Shown in pieces: positions 24,744-38,300 of a DNA stretch of 64,000 bases (within the stretch, counting starts at the first letter, position 1; every line of letters begins with the position of its first letter). The position numbers and the translations under genes were made by a program. The notes beneath the pieces are model-generated. The model searched no databases and had not been told where the DNA came from. It saw nothing but the letters and a program-made list of their open reading frames with translations. The DNA comes from Piper betle. Taxonomy: Eukaryota; Streptophyta; Magnoliopsida; Piperales; Piperaceae. The stretch lies in contig JAURVB010010314.1 in the NCBI GenBank assembly GCA_033002965.1, positions 1 through 64,000 on the forward strand, given 5' to 3'.

Positions 24744-27017
24744 TAATTCACGAGATTGCCACCCATAACCCTCACCCCGACACGCCTGAAGCTCAGGTCC
24801 GAACCCACCTTCAGCCCCGCACCACTGCCTATCGACGCTGACGAAGCCATTGGAGCTTCCTGAGTTGTCACCCCCACCATTCCTACCGCCTCCCAGCCTC
24901 TACAATGCCCCAACATTGCGCCCTTGTGCCAAGATTGTCTACGATTTTCCCCACTAGCTGCACTGCTCTGTTGTCGCCGTGCCACCATCACTGCCCTCTT
25001 CGACCAAGGAGCATACTCCCATACTGAGTGCCATCGCTGACACCGGGGAGGGGCCAATCGAAAAAGCCAATCTACCCCAACCGACTCACAACCGCCATCG
25101 TCGCTCTCACCACCACCCACTTTCATCAAGCTCGCCAAGCCGGTGCCGATCCATAGCCCTGATCACCTTGCTAGAGAAGTTGCCAGAAAACTGCTGAAAA
25201 TAGTTAGTAGACCAAATTTGCTGGAATTTGCTGAATTTTCACCGAATTCGTATAGCTGAACCCGATCAAACTTTAGGCACCACTGCATGCCAAATTCGAG
25301 TCTCGAACAGTACGACAAACCCTAGCCGTCCCCGATCGACGACAACATGATGTATAATTAACTATGAACTAATAATTTAAAATTGATAATTATTAGCACA
25401 ACGTTCTAGGGTTTAATTTATTGGTGTCATAAATATGTTGATTGTAAATAAAATGAATTTATATTATATGAATTGTATTGAAATAAATATTAATGAACTA
25501 ATTAAGTGAATTAAGTATGAATTGTTTATTAAATGTAATGTAACTTTGAAAAACTCATGATGTGAATAGGACTAATTCATGTTAGTTATAATATTGGTAA
25601 ATGAAATAGTTAGAGCATGTTTTATATAATTAATTGACATGATGACCGGGATTATGAGTACTTTGATGTGAGTGTGAAATAGGATTTATGAAAGCATGGT
25701 AGCGGCATTAGCTTTTAGTTTTAATGTATAGGTACATAGTAGAAGCTCGCCACCTAGGCAGGTGGATGCAATTAGAGCTTCTTTCAGGTCTATTTAGGAC
25801 TCGCAATCGCTACCTAGACCTATGTACATATAGTTTTTCAGGTTTTCCAGTGAGATGTGAGACAACGGAAAGTCGACTCACGTGCATCGCAAGCAGGCAC
25901 ACCTTAGTCAAAGTGGGCTTTAGATTGGTGAGCGGGACATTCCATTCCTGAGGGATCGTGCAACTCCACCTTTGTGCTCCTCAAACCCTAAGAAGTACAG
26001 AGGATTATAGGTATTGCAATGCAATACATGTGTAGACTTGTGGATCCAAAGGGTCCTGAATGCATGTGTATGAGAGTACTTCGTCTTTGTGATTAGGGCT
26101 AGGAGTGATACAAAGTATGTAGAGGGATTTAGGATAATTGATTTTTCTGCACGGGATAGTTTGAAAATTTGCTGAGGTACCTAACGAGTGAGAATGGGAC
26201 GCTGTTGAGCCAAGGGCGATGGCTTTTGATTAGTGCCCTTGTGAGAGATTCTAATATAGAAGTGTGAATGATTTCATTTAACAGGAGCATCAGTTCACTT
26301 GTGCCAAAATTTTTAGCTATTTCTGGACTAATAACACTCGTCACTGGAATTTTCATATTATATATATAGGTGAGAACCAGAATGAATGGGCACTATTGGG
26401 ACTACGGAGGAGCAGCAATGCACCATACACACATGTCCCTGTCGTATGGAATGAATGGCAATGTGGTGTGATGAATGGTAATGGTTATGGATATATGTGC
26501 TGGAATGTTTTATTGTAAGAATGTTGTGAGAAAACCATGAAATATTTTGCATGTGATTAAAATTGTGAATAAAATTGAACAGGCTAAACAATGAAATCTA
26601 GACTCACCTCAGAAGAATAACAATGATTATAATGTGAATGTTGGGAAAAAGACAACATGTTTTGGAAATGCTCTATATTTTATTGCTACGTATATATATT
26701 GTTTGTTTTGACAATGTAGCCTCTATTACACTTTTTGGAGAGATCTATCTGTTTTGTTTTTAAAAGATCGTTATTTTTCTTTGTACTTTTGACTAGATTT
26801 GCTTTGTTTTGAATGTGAATTACATATTATAGCATTCATCTAGAACCACAATAGTGACTAAGCATCTCATCAATGCACTAAATGCTTGCATCACCATCTT
26901 GAGATGTCGAGGTTCTATCGAGGTTGGCTTAACATAATTAAGTAAATTAGTGAATTGTTCGGTCGGTAGTGGCATTTCCGGCTTGGTTTGTGAGTGAACC
27001 GAATTGAGGTGTTACAA
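24744..27017 (+). repeat. Family C LTR, right-arm copy
   Basis: It follows directly on the previous LTR end, has a GC-rich leader-like section (24744-25340), an AT-rich part, and ends 'gaattgaggtgttaca' at 27017 against RT coding sequence. The part from 25475 on is mirrored at 22525-24060. The 131- and 72-residue open frames in the GC-rich section (24743-25197) overlap on opposite strands and show no known domain. Confidence 0.6.
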
Positions 27018-27690
27018 CCTGGCACAAATCATCTCGAGGACAGGTGTATCAACAGATTCAAGGAAGATTCAGGCCATGGTGGAGTGGCTCACTCCCAAGA
27101 CAATTCAGGCACATTGTGGTTGTTAAGAGGGTATTATCGTTGTGTTATATAAGATTATGTGAAGATTGCTTCCGCTTTAAGCAATATCTTAAAAAAAGTC
27201 GGTTTTCGGTGGTCCAACCAAGCAGAAGAGGCATTTAGGGCCTTAAAATCAGCAATGTCAACTACTTTAGTGTTTGCACTTCCAGATTTTAGAATTCCTT
27301 TTGAGTTAGAATATAATGCTAGTGGCAATGGGATCATGGCTATATTAATGCAAGAGGGAAAACCAATTGCCTTTTGTTGTCATATTCTATTAGACCAAGC
27401 TCGAGGATCATCGACCTATGAGAAAGAAAGTTTGTCATTGCTAGAGTTTAGAAATGACGCCCTTATTTATTGGGTTACCATTTACTATAAAAACAAATCA
27501 TAGTAGATTGAAATACCCCCTTGATCAGTGAATTACTATTATGGCACAGGAAATATGGCTCACCAAATTGATGGGATTTGATTATGAGGTCATTTATTGG
27601 CAAGGTAAGGAGAAGGTATTTGCAGATGTATTATCTCGACATGAAGAAAATTCGGCACTGTGTTGCTCTTTGATGGTGAGTCGGCCATAA
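27018..27690 (+). pseudogene. Reina-like gypsy RT C-terminus and RNase H remnant, right arm
   Basis: After the LTR end the RT thumb is recognisable in shifted frames, then a 114-residue frame (27159-27503) reads 'MKIASALSNILKKVGFRWSN' and 'LPDFRIPFELEYNASGNGI' with 'LMQEGKPIAFCCHILL'. The RNase H end follows in another frame: 'WLTKLMGFDYEVIYWQGKEK', then 'ADVLSRH'. At least two frameshifts separate the blocks. The RT palm with its catalytic Asp pair is absent. Confidence 0.85.
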
Positions 27691-27849
27691 TTTTAGATAA
27701 GGTTGTAGAATGAACTCTTCAAGGACTTTACCCTTACTCCCTAACTTTCTCAACTTTCGGCTACTTTGGACCAAAAGGGGATTTATGTTTAGCAGGGCTC
27801 ACACCTTTGGTACTGAGGTCAATTAGTTGCACCAGCCTCTGAAGATCTT

Positions 27850-29057
27850 CACTCACTAATTTTTCCAGAGATTCACTCGACGCCAGAGGTGGGGCAACTC
27901 GGGGTTTGTGTGAACATATTTAAGGGTGAGTCGTTCCTTCTTTTGGAAGGGACTCAAAAAAGATGTGAAAAAGTTTGTGACGGATTATGATGTGTGCCAA
28001 GTCACAAATATTCTATTATTTCTCCTAATGGCTTGCTTCAATTGTTGCCCGTCCTAGACAAGAGTTAGGCCAACATTTCAATGGATTTTGTTAAGGGATT
28101 ACCACGATCAAGGGCTTGTTCATCTATTTTTTTGGTGGTGGCTCATCTGAGCAAATATGGTTACTTTATCCCATTGAGCCACCCTTTCATGACAAAACAT
28201 GTGGCTGAGCAGTTTGCTCATCTTGTAGCCAAGCACTATGGAATGCCTGAATCCATTGTCATTGATCAAGGATCTCTATTCCCTAGTGCTTTCTAAAAGG
28301 AGTTCTTTAAATTACAAGGTACTACCTAGAAAAATGAGCACTGCAGATCACCCCAGACTGATGGATAGGCTGAAGTCCTAAATTGTTGTTTGAAGACTTA
28401 TTTAGGCTACTATGTGAGTTATCATCCTAAATAGTGGTCTCGATGTTATCTTGGGCAAAATGCTATGTATTGTTGACCACCTCCCTCTGTTCCTCATTAT
28501 GTGTTGGGCAGTTTGGCCATTAGTGAGGTAAAGCAATAATTACTTGATCGGGATGAGGCCTTGCAGCTTTTAAAATTCCATCTGGCAGATGTTTAAAGTA
28601 GGATGAAGGCACATTATGATCGAGGGAGTTGCGACAAGTCATTTCATATTAGGGATATGGTCTATTTAAAACTTCAACCACAACGGCAATCTGCATTACA
28701 CTAGCCACCCCATCAAAATTTGGCAGCTCATTTCCATGGACCCTGCAAGGTGTTAGAGAAAATCGGAGTGGTTTCATATCAGTTGAATCTTCATGTTTTG
28801 AAGCTGAAAGCAATGGTTGGTATATCTACATCTCTTTTGACATCTCTACCATGATATGCGGTTACAAAAGAGCTAGATCCTACTCCATCCCATGTGTTGG
28901 ATTGTCGCAGCATTCACAATGGTGGCCGACTAGTGACAAAGCTCTTGTCTCAATGGCTGAGCTTATTGCTTGAGGATGCAACGTGTGAAAATGAATCAGT
29001 GTTGCTTAATCGCCTCACTGATTTGAACCTTGAGGTAATGGTTCTTAGGGGGAAGTA
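27850..29057 (+). pseudogene. Reina-like chromovirus integrase with chromodomain-like C-terminus, right arm
   Basis: In broken frames: a zinc-binding segment ('HSTPEVG', then 'LKKDVKKFVTDYDVCQ'), the core ('MDFVKGLPRSRACSSIFLVV', 'GMPESIVIDQGSLF'), the C-terminal 'KVLEKIGVVSYQLN' and 'VLKLKAMVG', and a chromodomain-like tail with 'LEDATCENES' (usual form ATWEDxxxL) and 'LTDLNLEVMVL'. The Trp codon after 'SAF' is TAA. The tail ends at the PPT-like 'taggggga'. The chromodomain-type tail supports a chromovirus. Non-functional. Confidence 0.8.
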
Positions 29058-29186
29058 GTTTTAGTGTCATTAAAAGTCTTTTATTTATTTCTTAAAATCC
29101 TCTTTATTAGACAAGCTTGGTCAATGGTCATTTTTTTAACTAAGTATTACTTGAGGGTTAAGTTATAACTAACCTGGTAGCATTTA

Positions 29187-32100
29187 TGTAAAGACCGTGG
29201 AAAAAAAGTTTAATATATTCGACTCGGGAAGAAAAGGATCGAACGTTAGAGAATTAATATTAATTATATGTTATTCTCTACCTGATTAAGTCTACCCTGT
29301 TAAATATTTTATTCTTTACCCGGTTACCCAGTTAAAGGAATAAAATACGGGTGTTGGTGTGTTTCCACATACCCTAGCCATCATTTTATTTTATGAAGGA
29401 CGTCCTCCACCCTAGCCTTCATTCGCATTATCTTCTCCTCTTCCTTACCGGCGTGGCGTGTCTTCTTCCTTGCTTAGGTATTCTTTCTACCTCCCTCTTT
29501 TTAATTTTCTTGCATGCATATTTTAAGTTGATAATAAGCTTTATAATCGTGAGGATTAAAGTTCAAAATCAACAAGAAAGAAACTAAACATAAATTAAAG
29601 TTTAATTTGGGCTGACGAGTACCCTGTTTCAGCAAGATGGGTAAGCATAGGTGAGGTTTAGCCGGGAATCGGTGGCGACGGTCGTTCCGACGTCGAAAGA
29701 TGATCCTACTCTCTTCGTCGATCAGTGTGTGGATGTTGACCTGGGGTGGTAAATGGCCAAAAACAGGGGATGCCAGCGAAAACAGAGGTGACGGCGGTGG
29801 GGAAGAAATCCGGCCATCCTGGGTGGCGACGGGTTCCAATATGGCTGGGGAAGGTAGATACGTGGTCGAGGGTGTCTAGGTGACTACCCAATTGAAGGCA
29901 ACTCGCTGGTGGTGGAGTCGCCGACGCGAGTGTGCCGCTAGGCAGGCGATGCGGGAGTTGCCGAGGCTGGAAGGCGGCCGGAGTTGGCCGGGGCGATACC
30001 GTAATGGCATGGCAAGTCTAGGTGGCGACGATTAACAGCTGTCGGATATGAATGCCAGTGGTGGCTGGAGGGCAGCTGCTGTTGGGAACAGGGGATGGCA
30101 CCGGGGAAGAAGAAGAAGAAGAAGAAAATTACCTTGGGTGGCAAACTTGTAAATAATGCTTGACTCGACACAGCTCCAATTAAATAATAATACCAACTCG
30201 TAAATAACACCTGACTCGATACCGACTCGAGTTAAAAATAATTCAAACTCGTAATAAATCTTTAAAAATAATTATTTTAATGGGTTATGGGTTAAAGTTA
30301 CTAAACTAATTAATTATTGGATGAAGTCGATATGGACATAAGTAATAAAAATACGGTAATGATAAACGGTTGATAATTAATCGGCGTAATACATGCGATT
30401 AATTAAATCGGACAGTTATAAGTGGTTAATAAAATAAAGATTTTACCTTTACCTTATTAAATTTAATATTAGGTAAATAAAGTAATTATTTTAATATTAA
30501 GTGATTTTGAGTCGAAAAATTGAAAATAATTGTATTAATAATATTTTTGAATAATACATATTATTTTAAATAATTTAATCGATAAACTTGATTAAATAAA
30601 TTACTATAAATAATAGTAGCGATAAAAAATAATGACCGTAAACTAAATCATCAAGATCGGGGTTAAGTAATTATCATCACAAAGGAAAATTAAATACTTG
30701 TTCATTAGTAATAATTATTTTATCCATTGTTAAGTATTGATTATGATTTAGATAATTAATTTAAAATGTGAAGTAGGACTTAAATGATTATGTCATAGGA
30801 ATAATTAATTATCTCACTAAATTTGTTGATAATTTAATATTAAATATTTTTGGAAATGATACATATATTAGATATTTAGTTGCATGCATTCCTACTTGAA
30901 TAAAATTATACTACATAATTTTATATTCTCGTTTTAGAATAGGATCATTGGTCGCAGCTACGAGTTCAAAATATGCAGGTTTATATAATCATTTGAAATG
31001 TTGTACTTTCCTTTATTAGCAGCCCTGGTTGGCCTGAGCCTTGATTTGACCACCATGCACTGTAACGCAATCGGGGTCAAGGAATTGACTCAGTCCGACA
31101 CGGGGCCGCACCTTTAAAATTACTGTGTGTTACTATGTGTATGTTTATAATTAATTGAATTGTTGTATTGTCCGTATAATCATTTGAAATATTATATTTC
31201 CCAAATTGGTATAATTATATGAAATTGTGCATTTGTTTTTTCCAAACTGGTAGACTTTGTCGACACCTAATCTCAGGATGAGTTGGGAGACCATGTTCTA
31301 ATCCCAGAATGAACTGGAGACCATGACTAACCTCTTAAAATGAATTGGGGAACCACTTAATCTCAGAATGAACTAAAGATACCATGACTACCCTCAAAAT
31401 GAATGTGGAGACCACCTAATCTCAGAATGAGTTTGGAGACAATTTCTAATCTCAGAATGAACTAGGAGATCATGACTAACCTCAAAATGAATTAGGGGAC
31501 CACTTAATCAATCTTAGAATGAGCTGCGAGACAATTTTCTAATCTCAGAATGAACTGGGAGACCATGACTAACCTCAAAATGAATTGGGGGACCACCTAA
31601 TCTCAGAATGAGCTGAGAGACAATTTTTTAATCTCAAAATGAACTGAGAGACCATGACTAATCTCAAAATGAATTAGGGGGGACCACCTAACCTCAAAAA
31701 GAGATGGGAGACAATTTCTAATAGCAGAATTAACTGGGAGACCAAGTTAAATCTGAAAATAAATTGGGAGACCACCGAATCTTAGAATGAGTTGGGAGAT
31801 GTTTTCTAATGTCAGAATGAGCTGGGAGTCGACTTTTACTAATCTTAGAATGACCTGAGAGACAAGTTACTAATCTCAGAATGACCTGAGGGATAATTAC
31901 TCTTTACTTGTGTGATAGTAATAATAAAAATGAGTGAAATGATAATAGGGATTATATTGACTTATTTCATTTAATTATGCGGCTTAGTGGTTTTATCACT
32001 AACGCCGAATTATCTTCGCAAGTGAACAGCTTTGAGACTAAAGAATAGAAGTGAGGTTGGTGGTTCTTTTACAAACCCAGGTATGGTGAATCGATAATAA

Positions 32101-32325
32101 AGTTGGACTTCCTTATTATTCTCTTGTGTTATAAATGTGGCTATGGGAAACGATCCAAAACTGTGGGATGGTTATTTTAAATTTTAGAGAACATGATTTA
32201 TTATTATGATTTATATTATATGTTGCAAGACTATTTGCTATATTTAAATTCATGTTCTGGAAGGTTACATTTACATTAACTATATTGTTAAGCAACACCC
32301 AGTCCAGTTCGGGTGGGTTGTTACA
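29187..32325 (+). mobile_element. Family D solo LTR, 3.1 kb, perfect TSD
   Basis: It starts TGTAAAGACCGTGG and ends GGGTTGTTACA, with attta before (29182-29186) and after (32326-32330). Neither PBS nor coding sequence follows. Inside are the 'attcgactcggg...ggatcgaacg' block, 'acccggtt' motifs, a TATA-like 'tttattttatgaagg' near 29385, a leader, a long AT-rich tract (30240-30900), the 'gactcagtccgacacgggg' block, a minisatellite of its own type, and the tail 'cgatccaaaactgtggga'. It lies in the 3' LTR of the Reina-like element and is missing from the left arm. Confidence 0.93.
31262..31895. repeat. Minisatellite inside a family D LTR ('ctcagaatgagctgggaga' type)
   Basis: About 17 tandem half-units of roughly 35-40 bp built from 'taatctcagaatga' plus 'ctgggagaccatga' or 'ctgagagacaattt'. 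Two half-unit types often alternate. It occupies the slot held by unrelated arrays in the LTRs at 11454, 17328, 58532 and 60071. Confidence 0.85.
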
Positions 32326-35300
32326 ATTTATTAGTAAGAGCTGCTTATCACCCTATAAGTATGAGTTGTAATCTCGTTTGAGAATAAGCAAAAAATATTC
32401 AAGTGTTTCTTTTTCTGAGATAAGGAATAAGCCCCTTCAAGAGCAATTGAGACTAGTGATCTCAGTTTAGATTCCATTAGAAACCTAACGTGTTAACACA
32501 CCCGTACCAATGTACGCTAGTTCTAACCAGCTCAACAGACATGTTGTGCTAGAGGGTTTAAAGTATCCAACCTAAGCAACGGCCGTTACCCTAGCAACCC
32601 AGGCCTGTCTTAACATCTCACTTGATCACTTGTGGTTTACCATATGGATTTTGTGGATCGCTAGAACATCTTCCTATCAGTTTAAATGTGGAACACATCA
32701 ACTCACCTAAGTGCACAATTATTTGTTAATTAAACCAAGCACCTAGGCATCCATGTACACACGTGCACATATGGCCTATAGTTAGTACCTTTATTTTCAC
32801 ATGTATTTTTAGCTATTAAGGCACAACCCTAGGGATCAAAAGGCCAATAACTCAGTTTCGTTTTTCTATGGTGATTTCTATGCTGAAGTCAACCTAGGTA
32901 ACGAACTTAGCCAGTTTTACTTAGTTTTCCGTGTCTTAAGGAGTTGACCACTTAGAATTCAAAGAGGCAAAGGACTTACTTTTATAAGAGTTACATACCA
33001 AGACTAACTAGTTAGGGTAACTAGTTAGTCACAATGGTAGAATTTAACTAAGTGTCAAGGATGGTTTACAGAGTTTAATCAATCGAGTTTAGTCTTGCTT
33101 GCTTATTGTTGATTATAAGTAGTGAACTCGTTACCTTGTATGAGATACTAAGCATATAATGTTTGCCTCTATGCAGGTACGGGAGCATATGAGCGATGGG
33201 CTGGAGACTCTCAGCATTAATTATAGTGTTATTTTATTGCTTAGTATTTTATTAGTGGACTGTTGTGGAGACTGGTATTCTATTAATATTATATTTTAAG
33301 GGCATAAAGACTACATATTAGGGATATTGCTATAACATGATCAATAGACTTATTAGTATTATTCTGTTTGTGTTTTCTTGGATAATTTTATACAAATGTT
33401 ATGTATATGTGTTTAAGAGATAACTTATTTAAAGTTTTTAAAAAGGATTATGCATGTTAGAATTGAGGCGATTACAAATCCTTTGCTTTACTGCATTCAC
33501 CATCCCCAATGTAGCTCTTAAATGTAAAGTGCATGAAGTAATGTACAATATAAGAAATACAAGTCAGAGTTTGATCTCACAAAAGCTTCAATGATTAGGA
33601 AAGCTATACTAAATCAATCCCAATTCATTAAAATAACCAATTGATTTAGAAAGAAAATAAGATGTTATTGACTAGACAACTAGCAAGAGGAAAATTCAAA
33701 TTCTATAGTTCTCAGACCTAATAATATGAATTAATAAAGTAAATAATGATTGATTAATTGTCCATCTATTCGTTCTTAATAATTTTGAAATGAAACTACA
33801 CTTACTATGGACTGTATTTTAATGAAGTACTTCTAAATCAAACCCAAATATATATATATTTTCTGAAGGTTGCTAATTGTAAAGAGCTAATTAAGATAAC
33901 ACATCAAATAAATTCAATCCCCACAAAATTTGTGTACCCCAAAGTAGATCAATGTTGGACAAGTAATAGCAAAAGTGTAACACCTCAATTCAGTTTGTGG
34001 CCCACCTGAATCACGACATTAAACTTGTTCAACTATTCATTAGACTACCAAATCAGACTAACTACACAGAAAAAAATGTTAACCCTTAAAGAGGCTTAAG
34101 ATAGAAAGTCTTACAAAAGCTACTAATTATGCATGCATATCACATACTATAGTAGTGCTCTAAGATTTAAGGTCAACCAAAATGGTCACCTGAGTTGTAA
34201 AAGAGGCACACCCCCCACTAGAACCAAGGGGTGGGAACTTTAAAGTAATGCCACTGAGATTCATGCTTGAATCAAATGCTTGGATCATTTTTTATTCTTA
34301 GTTTTATCCTTATAAAAGAGTATAGAAGGGTTAGGTTGCCTAATTCATATACCCTTGACTAAAAGAGTAAAGTAAGCATAAGGCCTACTTTAGGTGTTAA
34401 GGTATCATATCTTAACACCTGGTCTTCATAGAAACGCTTCATGCGGTATGAAATGTTAGCTATTCTGGTCCACGCTTTTCAACAATCACAAACAACAGCT
34501 GCACCCGCAAAGGTTTAGAGTATTTGGCATTGCTCCTCATCAGTACCTGGACTTTGGAGCTTAAGTATACCTTGGGGAAGAATGTTTGTAACATGTCTGC
34601 AAGCTTATCACGCTGCATAAAACTATTAGTCACATAATCAAAGTAACCATCACACAAATGCGCTAGTATACCAACAAACCATAAGTACTATGGAAACCAC
34701 TATACATCATACAGATTTAGGCGTGAGCCATCAGCAATTATATATCGATAAACATAAGGAGTTATGCCGAAATACATAATATATTATAGCACTTAATCAA
34801 CATAGAGCACAAGAATCACCCCCACCTCTATGAGCCACTCAATTGGTCAGCCTGTGCCTACCGATGTAAGGAAACATACCTAAATATAAAATAAAAAAAC
34901 ATCAATAATGAAAAGATCACCAAATCGACATATAAATAGTAAAATGATGAAAATGGCTAATGGATGGCTTAAACACTCATGGGAAATCTTAAAACTTCCA
35001 AAAATTCTCACAAGTTTATAACAAATAGGAGAGACACTCTTGGACCTTTTACATAACATTGGCCAACTAAGAAGCTCAGCAAAACATACATTTGAACCGA
35101 ATACACTCTCATTGTCTTCTGTTCGATGCCCACCATGGTACTTTGATGGCTAGAAACTAGTTGTTAGTGCTGCAATTTCTAGAAACTCATTGTATTTGAA
35201 TACATGACATAGAGGGCTTGGGTGGGGATCTTATACTATATTTGCGGATCTTGAGTTGGAAAAGTCATCAAGGTATCTTATCTTTTAAGTTTTCTTAAAC

Positions 35301-38300
35301 TTGCAAAAAGTTGACTAAATGGCCCAATTTTAATGGGATCTAATAAAATACCACTAACTCGTCCTATTGTAAAACTTGACTAAACATAATTAAGGAGACA
35401 AACAAAAAAGTAAGCATAGGGAAACCTAGGACGACAAGCTAACTCCGTGCACCCTAGAATAATATGCAACTAATCAAACTTGACTCATGCACACTAAGCA
35501 TGTAAATCGTTACAAAGCCTCGCATCATGCATATACACACATGATTAGTTCTAAATACCTTAGCTAATCAATTATATCCTAATTACTATTAGGTTGATTA
35601 ATGACCATTAGAGAGGCTTAAGGGTTCTGATAGTGTTATATAGACTAAACCCTAATGAACTCACTAATCAAGGAAAGATCTCAAATAATGCACATACAAC
35701 AACTCACTAATTGAGTAAAGCCGTAAATCATGCACATAAACATGATTAAGCTTAACATTGTACTTAAGGTAATTAATAACATATTAATTACTATTAAGTT
35801 GCTTAATATCAATTAAGAAGGCTTAAGAGTTTTCATTTACATATAATTAAACGAAACCCCTAATCAAACGGTAATTCTTGTTTTACAAAAGCTGCATTAT
35901 TTAGACAAATTTTCTAACATCCTAGATGGGCTTAGATTTAGCTAAATTTAATGGCCTTATGTATAATGTTCTATGACATAAACTTCATTTTTATGGTGGG
36001 ATGGCATGTTGATTTTAATGGGTTTATAAGCCCATCTATCTATCGGTTCCCGGATCTTGGTTATACATCTACATTAGTGGGTGGGCTTCTAGCAGGTGTA
36101 AATTTTAGGCAAAGTTTTTGGGCTCCTAATATCATGAGCCTAATATCCATAAAATATGGGGCCCAAAAGCTACTGGGCCGTCCTAGAGAATGTTTGGATA
36201 ATAGGTCTATAATACTGGATTTTTGGACTTGGCATGCTCATGATGGGAAGAAAAATCCTAATGGGCCTTGTACATGTACATTGGGTTAAACCCCACTTAA
36301 TTATATATGTTTTTTATGCCCTTAATGAAGTCATTTTAGTACGAAATTTAATTGAGAAGTAGGTAACTCCTACATCTACATATTAAGAAATCCATTCAAA
36401 TAAATGCAAACTACATAGAGACATAAAATCATACAAGCTACGTCATAGATCGGGCATGTTTACAGGGCAACTTTTACATAAACATTCTAATGTAATCAAG
36501 GCATGATATGGAAAGTATATAAAATATGCATAGATCAAAATCTACTTGAATCAGGAGAAAAATGAAATAAAGATAGCATTTTTTGAGATAATACTCGTGA
36601 GATATTATAGATCTATATAATTTAGGTCATGGATGGTGAGGTATAATAGCATATAAGCATGTAAAGATCATAACTCATTGTACATATGCAAAAAAATGTG
36701 AAAATAAGCTTAAATTAAACTAGAAACTCTAAGCCAAAACCTAGAGCAAGCTACTCACGCCAAGCATGCACGAACAACAAGCCATGCACAAGGCAAACTA
36801 AAGAAAGAAACCATTGAAGACACACAAACCACCGAGGAAGGAAGCCAAGGAAAAAGGAGTTTCCAAGAATTTTAATGGATGGTTTACAGCTCCTATTGGT
36901 GCTGGATGAGGCTAGGAGGAGAAGAGCAAGCTCAGGAAGTTGAGAAGATGAAGGAGGGAGTGGAGGGAAAGAGGGGTAGAAGCGCAGAGGAAGGGTTGTT
37001 CTAAAATTTGAAAATAGGCCAGCACAAGGCCACTAGCTAGGTGCAAGGGCACTTGGAGTCAGGAAAACCACACTGGTCAATCAGGGGCTGTTGCCCACCA
37101 ATCACAAATGGACAGGTGTTGGAGCAAGGGCGCTCTCCCAGCTCAAAGGTGGCCTTGGACAGCAAGGGTGCTGGCGTAAAGTTCCCAAAACCCTAATTAC
37201 TCGATCTGAAACATGATGCAACGCACTACAAGTGTACACCAATGCACATGAGATGATTCTAGACTTTATTTACTACCTATAAAATTCCCGCAAAAGAAGG
37301 GAAAGGCAGAGACGTACACTTGTTTGACTAGAAATAACTATCACAGTGACGACTCGTGCCTTGGCGTGCATACAACATACCATAATACATAGCGTATAAA
37401 TGACTAATAACACCTTACATAAATTTCTTGGCTCTAATCATACTTGAACTGTGAGTAAAACCATCATGCTAACGGCTTGGATTTTATAGAAAGTCTTTAA
37501 ATAATCAAAGTAATAAAGGAATTATCACTAAGCACATCGAGCTGTAATTTATTCAATGTCACACGCTTTGGAAATCAAGTCAATCCAAAAACAAGTGGTT
37601 GAATTAATTACAACTTGCATAACTAGTTCATGTGTGACTAAGTAAAACACTCAAATCTAAATCAATTGAAGATTCAAACTTTGGCAAACAAGACTAACCA
37701 TGCTACAATTCTAATTTATTTATAACTTACTAACTCAATACCTTAGCAAATAAGTCAAAATCATAAGTATTAAGTTGAGTAAGCACAAGTACAACAATGA
37801 TGAAGCAACCAAGAGAGTGGAAAATGATGCACAATACACAAGAATCTTGATAGTTGTTCAAAACTCCTACTTCACTTACCTATCCATTCCATGTCTTATT
37901 GAAAGGTTTGTCTTCGCTTGCTTCATTATGACACAAATTATATATATTACAAATCAACAGGCCTTATCTTTTAGCCAATGAAACTTGTGTATGCCTTTAA
38001 CACCCTAGCGGTTTACAACTATAGAAGTAAAGCCCACCCCTCTTCCAAGCTCCATGAGCTAAGGTGGTTACTTCTTTTCCAAGAGCCAAGGTGCCTCCTT
38101 CACAAGTTCAAAAAGCCAGGGAGCCACTTCTCTATCCATGCGCTAAGAAGCTTACTCCATCCTAATTACTCCCAAGAACCATGGAGCCCACTCTTTCTCT
38201 TGCTCTTTCAGGACTGAAGTAGCCTACACCTTCCCAAGTTATCCCTTGAGCCAAGGACTAATCTACCTACACGTTTTGGACGCAACCAAGAAGGTATCTT

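Noticed and set aside
35951..36289. A 112-residue open frame in the right arm as a host gene
   Set aside because: The colinear left-arm sequence (about 10400-10750) does not keep the frame; no domain seen.
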